Shown here in pieces: positions 1 through 9,374 of a stretch of 64,000 bases of DNA; position 1 is the stretch's first letter, and each line of letters begins with the position of its first letter. The position numbers were made by a program, and so were the translations under genes. The stretch is from Kumtagia sp052180275 (GTDB taxonomy: Bacteria > Pseudomonadota > Alphaproteobacteria > Rhizobiales > Rhizobiaceae), in NCBI RefSeq assembly GCF_052180275.1, contig NZ_CP197465.1, positions 5,766,001 through 5,830,000 on the forward strand. The letters run 5' to 3'. The notes beneath the pieces were generated by a model. The model was not told where the DNA came from. It was given only the letters and a program-made list of their open reading frames with translations, and made no database searches.

Positions 1-600
1 CTCGACCAGCCGCTCGCCGCACGACGTGCCGTCCTGGAGGCGTTTGTCAAATCATCGGACGCCGCAGGTCTCGAACTCTCTCCCGCCACGGTGGATGCCA
101 AGCAGGCAATGAAATGGCTGAAGAGCGCGGGCAGCAGGACGGATGGCATTGTGGCGAAGCGGCTGGACGACCCCTACCGGCCCGGCGAGCGTGCCATGGT
201 GAAGATCAAGCCGATGCGAACCGCCGACTGCGTGGTCGGGGGATTCCGCTATCTTGCTGACAGGCCCGAGGTTGGGTCATTGCTGCTTGGCCTCTATGAC
301 TCGCAGGGCAGGCTCGACCATGTCGGTTTCACCTCCACGATCTCCAACGCCGCCCGTCCGGAATTGACGCGCCGTTTGGAAGGACTTCGAGAATCTCCCG
401 GTTTCACCGGCAATGCACCCGGAGGACCGAGCCGCTGGAGCACGGAACGAAGTGCTGCCTGGGAACCGCTTCGACCTGAACTGGTCGTTGAAGTGCGCTT
501 TGACCATGTGACGAACAACCGGTTCCGTCACGGCACAAAATTGCTGCGATGGCGACCGGATAAGGCTCCTCGCCAATGCACGTTTGATCAACTGAGGTAG
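1..600 (+). CDS. ATP-dependent DNA ligase (LigC-like), C-terminal part
   Basis: The 5' end lies outside the window; the frame is open from base 1 to the TAG at 598-600. The visible part carries late nucleotidyltransferase motifs (DGIVAKRLDDPYRPG, then the lysine-rich MVKIKPMRTADCVVGGF that contacts the nucleotide) followed by an OB-fold-like tail (LLLGLYDSQGRLDHVGF...RPELVVEVRFDHVT...FRHGTKLLRWRPDK). This is the arrangement of the small ligases linked to bacterial end joining or repair, which seal nicks with ATP. No polymerase or nuclease domain follows, so a LigC-type stand-alone ligase fits better than full LigD, but the N-terminus is not seen. Confidence 0.85.
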   Translation, partial: LDQPLAARRAVLEAFVKSSDAAGLELSPATVDAKQAMKWLKSAGSRTDGIVAKRLDDPYRPGERAMVKIKPMRTADCVVGGFRYLADRPEVGSLLLGLYDSQGRLDHVGFTSTISNAARPELTRRLEGLRESPGFTGNAPGGPSRWSTERSAAWEPLRPELVVEVRFDHVTNNRFRHGTKLLRWRPDKAPRQCTFDQLR

Positions 601-656
601 AGGTTCTGACACGGAGCCATATGGCCGCCTCCGCCGTTGAGGGTTGGAGGTCTGCC

Positions 657-1604
657 ATGAACGAAACTGCCGTCATAACGCGCAAAATCGGACCCGAGGA
701 ACGCCGGGAAAGGCGCAGACTGCGACGAGAGAAGCAGCGCGCGGCTAACATCGGACGCGCTGAAAAGATGCACCTGGCCCGGCTGGCGGCGACGGCTCCG
801 GAAGGCCGGTCTACCGCTTTGGCGGCATCGGCCTTTGTCGGCTGTTCCGGCTGGTTCTATTGGAAATGGCGTGGACCGTTTTACCCAGAAGCGCTTCCAA
901 CAAGCGAATGGTTCGGCCACTACGCCGCGCGCTTCGACACCGTTGAAATCAACGCCTCCTTCTATTCGTGGCCGACCGTCGCGAATGTGAAAAGCTGGCT
1001 GCGCCAGTGTGGAGCGCAAACTTTCCTATACACGGTTAAGGTTTGTGAGCTGATCACGCATATCCAGAAGTTCGAAGACATCCAGGTTCTGGTCAAAGAC
1101 TTTGGGTTGATCGCCGACATTCTCGGTGAGCGGATGGGCTGCTTCCTCTTCCAACTGCCGCCCAGCTATCACTTCACCGAGGCCCGGCTAGGCGCCATTC
1201 TGAGTCAGCTTGACCATAGTCGACGCAACGTGGTGGAGTTTCGTCATGCCAGTTGGTGGAACGACACCGTTTATACCGCCTTCCGCGGGACGGGCACGGT
1301 ATTCTGCTCTTGCAGCGGGCCTCGACTTCCGGACGCGCTGGTCCGCACCGCCGATGATGTCTACGTGCGGCTGCACGGTCCGAAGCGCTGGTACCGCCAT
1401 GACTATTCCGACAGCGAACTGACTGAGTGGGCCGACAAGATTCGCACCAGCGGCGCGCGGAGAGCCTGGGTCTATTTCAACAACGACTACGAGGGGTTTG
1501 CCCCAAGGAATGCGCTGACGATGCGCGGCTTGTTGGAGGAAGTAGGGTTCAACCGACCCGAAGCCGAAACGGGCAACCCAAAATCGCTGGGTAGTTCCCG
1601 ATGA
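657..1604 (+). CDS. DUF72 (YecE-like) family protein
   Basis: A 315-residue protein of the DUF72 family, a TIM-barrel-like fold of unknown biochemical function. Family marks are visible: FVGCSGWFYWKWRGPFYP, FDTVEINASFYSWP, the GCFLFQLPPSY segment, VVEFRHASWW, YVRLHGP, and the late WVYFNND. I chose the ATG at 657 because GGAGG lies 7 nt upstream (646-650); an in-frame ATG at 621 has no comparable site. The first about 50 residues are basic and charged (EERRERRRLRREKQR), an unusual extension that may be disordered or bind nucleic acid. It follows the ligase by about 57 bp. Confidence 0.85.
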   Translation: MNETAVITRKIGPEERRERRRLRREKQRAANIGRAEKMHLARLAATAPEGRSTALAASAFVGCSGWFYWKWRGPFYPEALPTSEWFGHYAARFDTVEINASFYSWPTVANVKSWLRQCGAQTFLYTVKVCELITHIQKFEDIQVLVKDFGLIADILGERMGCFLFQLPPSYHFTEARLGAILSQLDHSRRNVVEFRHASWWNDTVYTAFRGTGTVFCSCSGPRLPDALVRTADDVYVRLHGPKRWYRHDYSDSELTEWADKIRTSGARRAWVYFNNDYEGFAPRNALTMRGLLEEVGFNRPEAETGNPKSLGSSR

Positions 1605-1768
1605 GCATGCCAACTGCGACTTCTCATCTCCTATCTGCCAACTGGCCGCTGCCGGCGTCGGCCACGTTGGGCTCCTCGGTTAGAACCAGGCGCATCGAGC
1701 GCGAGATTCGAGCCCGGTTACCTTTGGCAGCGCGAAAATGCGTTTTCTTTGAAGCCGGGAACGTGGCG

Positions 1769-2236
1769 ATGCAAATGGAGGAGCATGAGCGCGATCAGTT
1801 CGAGGCGGCCTCGGCGAAAATCGATCAGGTGCTTGAGCGGGTCGAAGCGCTGCCCGTCCTTCCCCGCGAGGCGGAGGACATCCTTTCCATTTCTTCTCGG
1901 GAGCGACAGAAATGGCTGAAAGATGGCCGGCTCAAGAGTATCGGGACGCGGACAGTCAAGATGCGAGGTCGGGCCAGGAAGGTTACCTTCCACATCTTCG
2001 ATCCTCGCGAAATCGAAGACGTGCTTGATCGCGACCTCCCGACCCTATGGCGAGAGGAGGACGCGCTGGAGGTCGCAGGGAACAGACGGCGGGGCGCGGG
2101 CAAGGCGGCGCGGACGCGGTCAAGCGGGGCCCCGCAAGTCGTTCCTGTGGGGACGAAGAGGGCGCACAATGAAACAGGGAACAGTCTGAACGGATGGGAC
2201 GCGTTCGATAAGGATGGGTTGTTGCGCGATCCTTAG
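1769..2236 (+). CDS. Conserved hypothetical protein, HTH-like core
   Basis: About 155 residues. The body (ILSISSRERQKWLKDGRLKSIGTRTVKMRGRARKVTFHIFDPREIEDVLDRDLPTLWREEDA) resembles a small protein common in Mesorhizobium; the segment from ILSIS to KSIGT looks like a MerR-like winged helix contact (choose a site, then a basic wing), but this is only an impression. The frame is open upstream to 1601, overlapping the preceding stop, but the first 56 residues lack the character of the rest, so I prefer the ATG at 1769 (or 1775). The C-terminus is Arg/Ala-rich and probably disordered. No function is assigned. Confidence 0.6.
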   Translation: MQMEEHERDQFEAASAKIDQVLERVEALPVLPREAEDILSISSRERQKWLKDGRLKSIGTRTVKMRGRARKVTFHIFDPREIEDVLDRDLPTLWREEDALEVAGNRRRGAGKAARTRSSGAPQVVPVGTKRAHNETGNSLNGWDAFDKDGLLRDP

Positions 2237-2351
2237 CGGCCCGTCTTCAATGGCTATTGTATGAAACAGGGAGGAATAGCGACGCGCCGCGCGCTCTCGT
2301 GTTAGCGCGCAGCGATCCATCACAACTTGCTGCTTAGCCAACCTGCCTCGA

Positions 2352-4244
2352 TCAACTTCTATGCATCCCTCGGACAACGAGACGAGAAAGTCGTTCCGAG
2401 AATGCTTTGGCATCCGCCGGCTTGTCGCCGTCGAGGACGCGGGCCTCGTCGTAGAGAAGATGTGCAATGTCCTCCTTGAAGGCCCGTTCATCCTTTCCAA
2501 GCTTTGCAAGTGCTGCGATGCGCTCATGCCGTGGATTGATTTCCAGAACAGGTTTCGCAGCCTTGTCGAGACGGCCTGCCGCATTGAGCAGTCGCTCGAA
2601 CTGCCGATCGGGGCCATGCTCCGGCGCGACCAGGCAGACCGCGCTTTCCGTCAGCCGGTCGGAGGGCTTCACGTCGGATACAGCGTCACCGAGCACTGTC
2701 TTGACGAAGGCCAGAAACGTGGCGATTTCCGATGACGTTTCGGTGTCGGACTTTGCCATGCCGTCGAGCAAAGGGATGTCCGAAAGGTCAGCCGCGCCCT
2801 GCGTTACCGATTTGAACGGCTTTCCCTCAAACTCCGGCGCGATCGTCACCCAGAAGCTGTCGACCGGATCCATCAACAGCAGGACTTCAATGCCGCGTGC
2901 CTTGAAACCTTCAAGCTGGGGCGAAGCTTCCAGCCGGGCGCGATCTTCGCCGGTCATGAAAAAGATCGCCTTCTGACCCTCCTTCATCGCCGCCACGTAA
3001 TCGGCGAGGCTGCGCAGTTCCTCGCCGAAGCCGGTCGACCAGAAGCGCGCCAGCTTGAGTAACTGTTCGCGCCGCTCGTAGTCCTCGTAGAGTCCTTCCT
3101 TCAGGACGACCCCAAAATTCTCCCAGATCTTCGCGTAGGCTGCGGCATCGTTTTCGGCCAGCTTGGCGAGGTCGGCGAGGATACGGTTGGTCACACCCTT
3201 CCGGATCGCGGCCAGCAATGGGCTTTCCTGGATCATCTCGCGCGAGACGTTGAGGGGCAGGTCGGCCGAGTCGACCAGCCCGCGGACGAAGCGCAAATAA
3301 CGCGGCAGGAGGTCGGCATCGTCGGTGATGAAAACGCGCCGCACGTAAAGCTTCACACGCCCCTTGCGGTCCTGATCGAAGAGATCGAACGGACGTGAGC
3401 CGGGAACGAAAGCCAGAACGCTGTATTCCTGCCGGCCTTCAGCGCGGAAATGGATCGTCGCGGCCGGTTCGTCATACTGGCCGGCGACGCTGCGGTAGAA
3501 ATCCGTGTATTCCTCCGGCTTGATCTCGCTCTTCGGTTTTACCCACAGAGCGGTGCCGTCCGCGATGTCACGCGCCTCCGAGCCGGGCTTCTCGATGAGA
3601 GATATGGGTACCGGCACGTGACCGGACTGCGACTTCACCAGCCGTTCGAGCTGATAGCTTTCGGTATAGGAGGCGGCGTCCTCCATGAGATGGAGCACGA
3701 CACGGGTGCCGCGCTTGGGCGCTTCACCAGGTGCAACCGAACCGATCTCATAGGAACCCTTACCATCGGAGGACCAGAGCCAGGCTTCCCCGCTGCCCGC
3801 CTGACGGCTGATTACATCGACCCTGTCGGCCACCATGAAGGCCGAGTAAAAGCCGACGCCGAACTGGCCGATCAGTTGCGCGTCTTCGTTTGCTTTGCCG
3901 GCTTCGAGGCGCTCCACGAATGCACGCGTGCCTGATCGGGCGATAGTGCCCAGCGCTTCCGCCATTTCGTCGCGCCTCATGCCGATGCCGTTGTCCTCAA
4001 CGACAAGCTGCTTTTTATCGGGATCGGCGGCGATCGTAATGCGCGGCTTCGGATCGTCGCCGAGCAGTTCGGGACGGCCGATCGCCTCGTAGCGCAGCTT
4101 TTCGCAGGCGTCGGCGGCATTGGAGATTAACTCCCGCAGGAAGACGTCCCGGTCGGAATAGACAGAATGCACCATCATGTGGAGCAGCCGCGAGACATCC
4201 GCCTCGAATGTTCTGGTTTCCGTCTCCTTGGTATCTGTCGTCAT
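2352..4244 (-). CDS. htpG: Molecular chaperone HtpG (Hsp90)
   Basis: A full-length bacterial Hsp90 of about 630 residues, an ATP-driven cytosolic chaperone. The GHKL ATPase domain is intact: ELISNAADACEKLRYE with the catalytic Glu and the ATP-contacting Asn, DNGIGM, and GQFGVGFYSAFMV. The middle domain follows (YVRRVFITDDADLLPRYLRFVRGLVDS...LPLNVSREMIQE) and then the dimerisation domain with DRLTESAVCLVAPEHG. I chose the ATG at 4244; AGGA lies about 12 nt upstream on the coding strand. An ATG 18 nt earlier is in frame but the AGGA lies inside that extension. It opens a heat-shock cluster with groESL and two hsp20 genes. Confidence 0.97.
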   Translation of the reverse strand: MTTDTKETETRTFEADVSRLLHMMVHSVYSDRDVFLRELISNAADACEKLRYEAIGRPELLGDDPKPRITIAADPDKKQLVVEDNGIGMRRDEMAEALGTIARSGTRAFVERLEAGKANEDAQLIGQFGVGFYSAFMVADRVDVISRQAGSGEAWLWSSDGKGSYEIGSVAPGEAPKRGTRVVLHLMEDAASYTESYQLERLVKSQSGHVPVPISLIEKPGSEARDIADGTALWVKPKSEIKPEEYTDFYRSVAGQYDEPAATIHFRAEGRQEYSVLAFVPGSRPFDLFDQDRKGRVKLYVRRVFITDDADLLPRYLRFVRGLVDSADLPLNVSREMIQESPLLAAIRKGVTNRILADLAKLAENDAAAYAKIWENFGVVLKEGLYEDYERREQLLKLARFWSTGFGEELRSLADYVAAMKEGQKAIFFMTGEDRARLEASPQLEGFKARGIEVLLLMDPVDSFWVTIAPEFEGKPFKSVTQGAADLSDIPLLDGMAKSDTETSSEIATFLAFVKTVLGDAVSDVKPSDRLTESAVCLVAPEHGPDRQFERLLNAAGRLDKAAKPVLEINPRHERIAALAKLGKDERAFKEDIAHLLYDEARVLDGDKPADAKAFSERLSRLVVRGMHRS

Positions 4245-4310
4245 CTCGAATTTCCTACGCAATCGATCTACAACCGGCCAGCAATGGCAAAAAGCGCTTG
4301 ATTTGCAAAT

Positions 4311-4340
4311 AGGCCACCGACTTGCCCACGCCGGTGGCCT
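4311..4340 (-). terminator. Hairpin between the DUF982 gene and htpG
   Basis: A perfect 9-bp stem (AGGCCACCG at 4311-4319 with CGGTGGCCT at 4332-4340, 12-nt loop) lies 12 nt past the stop of the leftward DUF982 gene and about 67 nt before the htpG start. On the minus strand only a short T stretch follows, so it is a possible but imperfect intrinsic terminator, or a hairpin in an htpG leader. Confidence 0.45.
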
Positions 4341-4351
4341 AACCCTGTCGT

Positions 4352-4657
4352 TTAAGTCCTGGTATTTGCGCTGGAAGACGATGCTGTCGATACTGCGGGC
4401 ATCAGCGCGTCCATGTCCGGAACGAGTATGTCGTGGCGACGGGCAAAGGCGGCGAACGTTGATCGCACCGTCTCGGCATCTATCTCGCCGCCAATACCGG
4501 CCTTGCAGGCATTGAGAGCAATGGCATGAGCGCTGTTGCGGTTCGCAGCAGGCCAGTCCTGAAGCAGGGCGTATGCTTCCATCACAGTCTCGATCCTTGC
4601 GGGCAAGCCCATGCCGACCAGGACCGTGACGGGTTCCTCAAAGCGGTTGTGTTGCAT
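4352..4657 (-). CDS. DUF982 domain protein
   Basis: A protein of 101 residues from the ATG at 4657. The pattern FEEPVTVLVGMGLPARIETVMEAYALLQDWP...AHAIALNACKAGIGGEIDAETVRSTFAAFARRHDILV matches DUF982, a short family widespread and multicopy in rhizobia, of unknown function. The frame is open further upstream, but that part overlaps the preceding gene and is low-complexity; GGAAGGGAG lies just before the chosen ATG. The gene overlaps the end of the next upstream gene by 20 nt, suggesting co-transcription. Confidence 0.7.
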   Translation of the reverse strand: MQHNRFEEPVTVLVGMGLPARIETVMEAYALLQDWPAANRNSAHAIALNACKAGIGGEIDAETVRSTFAAFARRHDILVPDMDALMPAVSTASSSSANTRT

Positions 4658-5033
4658 GGTTCGAAACTCCCTTCCGATGTCCTGGCGGCGCGTGAAGTGC
4701 GGTAGTCGCGTGAGTGGCACGGCGTGGATAGGCGGACTGCACGATGATGCCGTCCTGCCCCGGATGCGTGATTTTCCGGGTGGCGATATCGACATCTGCC
4801 ACCTTGATCGGTCCGTTGACCGGAGTGGATTTCGGGCTGCTTAAGCAGGGCGGTGGCAGAGGCCTGTGGGCCTTGACCAGTGCCTCGAGCCAGGCTGCTA
4901 TTGCAATCGGCGCGACGGCCCGTCCGTCAAGCCAGGTAGTCACCTCGCTTTCGGGACAGCCGATTTGTTCGGCGAGGTCTGCCGCGCTCCATCTCAGAGT
5001 CTTCAGACATTCACGCAATCGTCCTGGAATCAT
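4638..5033 (-). CDS. Small helix-turn-helix-like hypothetical protein
   Basis: A 131-residue protein. Residues 1-50 (MIPGRLRECLKTLRWSAADLAEQIGCPESEVTTWLDGR) have the spacing of a Cro/Xre-type helix-turn-helix: a helix, a turn at GCPESE, and a recognition helix ending in WLDG. The rest is Pro-rich and unrecognised. The 3' end overlaps the DUF982 start by 20 nt. It could be a small transcription regulator; the tail after residue 70 may not be conserved. Confidence 0.55.
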   Translation of the reverse strand: MIPGRLRECLKTLRWSAADLAEQIGCPESEVTTWLDGRAVAPIAIAAWLEALVKAHRPLPPPCLSSPKSTPVNGPIKVADVDIATRKITHPGQDGIIVQSAYPRRATHATTALHAPPGHRKGVSNHATQPL

Positions 5034-5123
5034 GTCGAACCTCCCTGCGGTTCGGTGGAGCTCGCGCGGGCTTCCACCATCCTCAAGACCGGCAAGACCT
5101 CGCCCGGAAGCGAGGCCTGCGCT

Positions 5124-5351
5124 TCACGATCCGCTGCTCACGGATGTCGCCGATGCCGACACGTGCTGCGCGGCGAGGAACATCAGTGTCGAAGCAGCCG
5201 TCCGGCGGCTCCAACCGGCGGATTCGGCCATGTCGAGCAGTTCGTCCAGCAGCGGCTTCAGCGCGCTCCTGCACTCCGTTTCGTGGGCCAGATACTCTTT
5301 GGCCGGATGTGTCGGAGACGGAACGCTTCCAATACCTGTCATCATATTCAT
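5124..5351 (-). CDS. Small conserved hypothetical protein
   Basis: A 75-residue protein. The central part (HETECRSALKPLLDELLDMAESAGWSRRTAASTLMFLAAQHVSAS) looks like an amphipathic helical bundle of a kind I recognise from rhizobial genomes without a known function. It sits between the groEL terminator region and the HTH-like gene, on the same strand. Coding status is supported by codon character only. Confidence 0.5.
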   Translation of the reverse strand: MNMMTGIGSVPSPTHPAKEYLAHETECRSALKPLLDELLDMAESAGWSRRTAASTLMFLAAQHVSASATSVSSGS

Positions 5352-5380
5352 GGCATCCTCCGAAGTCGGTCTGACAGACG

Positions 5381-5405
5381 CCCGCCCCCGATCAGGGAGC
5401 GGGCA
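5381..5405 (-). terminator. GC-rich hairpin downstream of groEL
   Basis: On the minus strand, 15 nt after the groEL stop, the arms GCCCGC and GCGGGC with extra C/G pairs inside form a strong stem around a TGAT turn. No T-run follows, so it may slow the polymerase or protect the mRNA end rather than act as a classical intrinsic terminator. Confidence 0.4.
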
Positions 5406-5419
5406 GCTTCATCGAGATC

Positions 5420-7051
<1,632 letters not shown>

Positions 7052-7110
7052 TGGATCACTCCTTCAAAGTTAGGCAGCTTTCATTGACTGGTTGACGTTC
7101 GAAGAAGCCG

Positions 7111-7425
7111 TCAGGCGGCCTTCTTCAGCGTGGCGGTCTGCTCGATCACGCCCATCACGTCGCTTTCCTTCATGATGATGAGGTCCTCGCGGTCGAGCTT
7201 GACCTCGGTGCCGGACCATTTGCCGAACAGGATGCGGTCGCCCGCCTTGACGTCGAGCGGCTGAAGCTGGCCGGCCTCGTTGCGGGCGCCTGGGCCGACG
7301 GCGACGACCTCGCCTTCCTGCGGCTTTTCCTTGGCGGTGTCGGGGATGATGATGCCGCCGGCCGTCTTTTCGTCGGCTTCGATGCGGCGGACCAGGATAC
7401 GGTCATGCAATGGACGGAACGTCAT
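7111..7425 (-). CDS. groS: Co-chaperonin GroES (10 kDa)
   Basis: 104 residues with the GroES fold: start FRPLHDRILVRRIEADEKTAGGIIIPD (mobile loop), then KEKPQEGEVVAVGPG, and the end YDREDLIIMKESDVMGVIE-like segment LDREDLIIMKESDVMGVIE. It caps the GroEL ring. It is the first gene of the operon; GAGGAG lies 8 nt before the ATG, partly inside a possible hairpin (7434-7458). Upstream is a CIRCE-like repeat, implying HrcA control. Confidence 0.97.
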   Translation of the reverse strand: MTFRPLHDRILVRRIEADEKTAGGIIIPDTAKEKPQEGEVVAVGPGARNEAGQLQPLDVKAGDRILFGKWSGTEVKLDREDLIIMKESDVMGVIEQTATLKKAA

Positions 7426-7433
7426 GTCGTTCT

Positions 7434-7458
7434 CCTCATGGACAAACAGATTTTGAGG
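7434..7458 (-). promoter_or_regulatory. Possible hairpin over the groES ribosome-binding site
   Basis: On the minus strand CCTCA (7454-7458 region) can pair with TGAGG (7434-7438), whose G residues belong to the Shine-Dalgarno sequence GAGGAG of groES. The loop is 15 nt, so the stem is weak at high temperature. This is compatible with a simple thermosensor, but the stem is only 5 bp and could be chance. Confidence 0.3.
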
Positions 7459-7579
7459 TTCCTCCGCACCCGGCCGGCAATATCGGTTCGATGCGGGGTG
7501 CGCCGACGCCTCTCGGGCATCGCGCGAATATCGAGCTAGTTTTGGAATTTTCCGGTTTCAAGAGGTCGGCACAAAAATT

Positions 7580-7607
7580 TTAGCACTCGCAACTTTTCAG
7601 GTGCCAA
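7580..7607. promoter_or_regulatory. CIRCE-like operator (HrcA site) upstream of groESL
   Basis: TTAGCACTC at 7580-7588 is a perfect left CIRCE arm. The right arm AGGTGCCAA (7599-7607) matches the consensus GAGTGCTAA at 6 of 9 bases, with a 10-nt rather than 9-nt spacer. It lies 155 bp before groES. The left arm and its location make HrcA repression likely; the right arm is degenerate. Confidence 0.7.
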
Positions 7608-7759
7608 CAGACTGTTATCACGCAGCTATTTCGTTCGAGCTGTAATTTTCCTGCTTGAAATTTCGCGGCGATCCAACAAAATTATCCGAGCCCAGTGCCG
7701 CCCCTGTGCAGCCGGAAACTGAACGCAATTGAGGAGTTTTTTGCAGACGGAGGACATCG

Positions 7760-8104
7760 ATGAACCGACAGAAATTCTCGCCGATCATTCCCTCGCTCGC
7801 CCCCGAAACGTCCGACCTTTCGCTTGACCGCCTGCTGTCGCCGGCCAGGCACTTCAAGCACCCCGACGACGTGCTCAGCGACGCCACGCTCGAACTTCAG
7901 GAAAAGCGCGCAATCCTGTCGTCCTGGGCTTCGGATGCCTGCGCCGTGGAATCGATGCCGGCGCTGCGGCAGCCGCCGGGTGCTGAGCAGCCAATCTCCT
8001 TCGATCAGATCATGGATGCGCTGCGGCAGCTCGACAGCGATGCATCGGCGCGCCAATCCGCATCGTGCGAGTTCTCTCACAGCTTCGACAGGCTGGATGC
8101 CTGA
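7760..8104 (+). CDS. Conserved hypothetical protein
   Basis: 114 residues, no signal peptide or membrane segment. The segment HFKHPDDVLSDATLELQEKRAILSSWASDACAVESMPALRQPPG is typical of a small protein I associate with rhizobial stress regions; the phrase DATLELQEKRAILSSWASDA probably forms an amphipathic helix. GGAGGAC lies before the ATG at 7760. It is divergent from groES and 21 nt upstream of usg, so likely in the same transcript. Function unknown. Confidence 0.65.
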   Translation: MNRQKFSPIIPSLAPETSDLSLDRLLSPARHFKHPDDVLSDATLELQEKRAILSSWASDACAVESMPALRQPPGAEQPISFDQIMDALRQLDSDASARQSASCEFSHSFDRLDA

Positions 8105-8125
8105 GGTTCGCAAAAGGAGAATCAT

Positions 8126-8404
8126 ATGGTGACGAGGGTCAGCAGGGAGTTCCGCCTGCAGATGGAAGGCTACGGCCTCACGACAGCCGAGATCCACTAT
8201 CATCTTCCGGATCACCCGAGCCTGTTGCAGCTCTATGTCTGGCAGGACTACGACCTCGCGCCCGAGTTTCCCGAGTTGAAGAGTTTCCTCAGCTATTGGG
8301 AACGTGAACTGGAGGGGGCACTACATTCGGTGCGCGTCGCGCACAATCGTCTGATCAAGCCGTCCGAGTGGAAGGCGATCGACGGGCTCATAGCGATACA
8401 CTGA
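8126..8404 (+). CDS. usg: Usg family protein
   Basis: 92 residues matching the alphaproteobacterial Usg family nearly end to end: SREFRLQMEGYGLTTAEIHY, LPDHPSLLQLYVWQDYDLAP, FPELKSFLSYW, and LHSVRVAHNRLIKPSEW. The name comes from a gene near a trp locus in Caulobacter; its biochemical role is unknown. Soluble, no obvious catalytic motif. AAAGGAG precedes the ATG at 8126. Confidence 0.9.
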   Translation: MVTRVSREFRLQMEGYGLTTAEIHYHLPDHPSLLQLYVWQDYDLAPEFPELKSFLSYWERELEGALHSVRVAHNRLIKPSEWKAIDGLIAIH

Positions 8405-8410
8405 AAGGCG

Positions 8411-8695
8411 CTATTGACGCTCGTCCGGATCTGGCAGTTCGACCAGCGCAGCAACGATTCCCGGTACCGGCCGGCGTTCACCCATCAATTCTCGTATTCG
8501 TGCCAAGCCGAGGCCTTTCACAGTTCCTGAAGGAAGCCCGGTCGCAAATATCTCCGCGATTGCGGTCTCGTTGACAGGCCCGAGAACGGGTCGTCCGCCC
8601 AAAGCATCGCAGTGGCCACGCTGCCTCCGAGCGATGTTTCGCCCTGACAGTTTCCCGTTCGCTTTCAGCATCTCTTCGAGGTCTTGACGCAACAA
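8411..8695 (-). CDS. Uncertain small hypothetical protein
   Basis: A 94-codon frame opposite in direction to its neighbours, starting with TTG at 8695 or an internal ATG at residue 9. It fills the gap between usg and the first hsp20 gene, and the segment TAIAEIFATGLPSGTVKGLGLARIRELMGERRPVPGIVAALVELPDPDERQ reads like protein. No family is recognised, and its proposed start overlaps the hsp20 promoter region. Could be non-coding. Confidence 0.35.
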   Translation of the reverse strand: MLRQDLEEMLKANGKLSGRNIARRQRGHCDALGGRPVLGPVNETAIAEIFATGLPSGTVKGLGLARIRELMGERRPVPGIVAALVELPDPDERQ

Positions 8696-8719
8696 AAAAC
8701 AGTTCCCAAATCCAATTTG

Positions 8720-8806
8720 CCGGTCGCCAGACGGGGCCGGTACAGTCAGGGAGCGCCGGCTTCTTGGCGCTCCTCATGTCTATGTTGCTCATTGGAGGAT
8801 ATAGCT
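8720..8806 (+). promoter_or_regulatory. ROSE-type RNA thermometer in front of hsp20
   Basis: The leader folds into successive hairpins, including a 7-bp stem GAGCGCC/GGCGCTC (8751-8757 with 8766-8772). Its last part carries the ROSE signature TTGCTCATTGGAGGAT (8785-8800), in which the TTGCTC strand pairs imperfectly with the Shine-Dalgarno GGAGG, then the ATG at 8807. ROSE elements of rhizobia block translation of small heat-shock genes at low temperature and melt on heating. A TTGAC-type -35 occurs near 8683. Confidence 0.8.
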
Positions 8807-9256
8807 ATGAGAACCGCATTCGACTTCTCCCCGCTCTACCGGTCGAGCATCGGCTTTGACCGGGTCTTCAACCTGCTCGAAAACGCGAGCCGGCTTCAGG
8901 CCGTCGATAACTGGCCGCCCTACGACATCGCTCGCACCGGTGAGAACTCCTATCGCATCACCATCGCGGTGGCGGGCTTTGCCGAGGGCGATCTCGACAT
9001 CACGCTGGAGCCGAACCTTCTGGTCGTCACCGGCGAGCGGAACGAAGAGGAAGGCGCCGAGTACCTGCACCGTGGGCTTGCGGCGCTGCGTTTCGCCCGC
9101 CGCTTCGAACTTGCCGATCACGTCAAGGTCGGCGGGGCTTCGCTGGCAAACGGCCTTTTGATCATCGACCTGGTGCGTGAGGTGCCTGAGGAGATGAAGC
9201 CCCGGCGCATCGCCATAGCAGCCGGCGATGCCACGGCGAAGGTCGCGCAGATCTAG
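8807..9256 (+). CDS. Small heat-shock protein, Hsp20/IbpA family
   Basis: 149 residues starting MRTAFDFSPLYRSSIGFDRVFNLLENA, the N-terminus typical of rhizobial IbpA-like class A proteins, followed by NWPPYDIARTGENSYRITIAVAGF and an alpha-crystallin domain (DLDITLEPNLLVVTGERNEE...YLHRGLAALRFARRFELADHVKVGGASLANGLLIIDLVREVPEEMKPRRIAI), with the C-terminal RRIAI anchoring motif. It holds unfolded proteins for refolding by DnaK and GroEL. The ATG at 8807 is chosen because the ROSE element and its Shine-Dalgarno end 7 nt before it; upstream in-frame codons belong to the leader. Confidence 0.93.
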   Translation: MRTAFDFSPLYRSSIGFDRVFNLLENASRLQAVDNWPPYDIARTGENSYRITIAVAGFAEGDLDITLEPNLLVVTGERNEEEGAEYLHRGLAALRFARRFELADHVKVGGASLANGLLIIDLVREVPEEMKPRRIAIAAGDATAKVAQI

Positions 9257-9310
9257 GCGAAGAAGCAGGCCGCGTAGGGCGCAGCTCACCAGAGACATGA
9301 TGATCCCCCC

Positions 9311-9374
9311 GGCGCCGGCAGCATTGCCGGCGTCCAGGACCGTTCTGCTCTATGCAAGCACAAGGAGAAGATAG
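9311..9374 (+). promoter_or_regulatory. ROSE-like leader of the second hsp20
   Basis: A perfect 8-bp hairpin (CGCCGGCA, loop GCAT, TGCCGGCG; 9313-9332) is followed by TTCTGCTC (9343-9350), which can pair around a bulged G with AAGGAGAA (9362-9369), covering the Shine-Dalgarno. The CTGCTC strand resembles the ROSE consensus TYGCT. Weaker than the first element. Confidence 0.45.

Larger units (their letters stand above)
7426..7759. other. Divergent regulatory region between groES and the 7760 gene
   Basis: 334 bp without a gene. It contains the groES leader, the CIRCE-like repeat at 7580-7607, an AT-richer stretch around 7550-7610 and a CTTGAAA element near 7653 that could be the -35 of a heat-shock promoter for the rightward gene; its -10 is not clear. 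No RNA gene is recognised. Confidence 0.6.
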
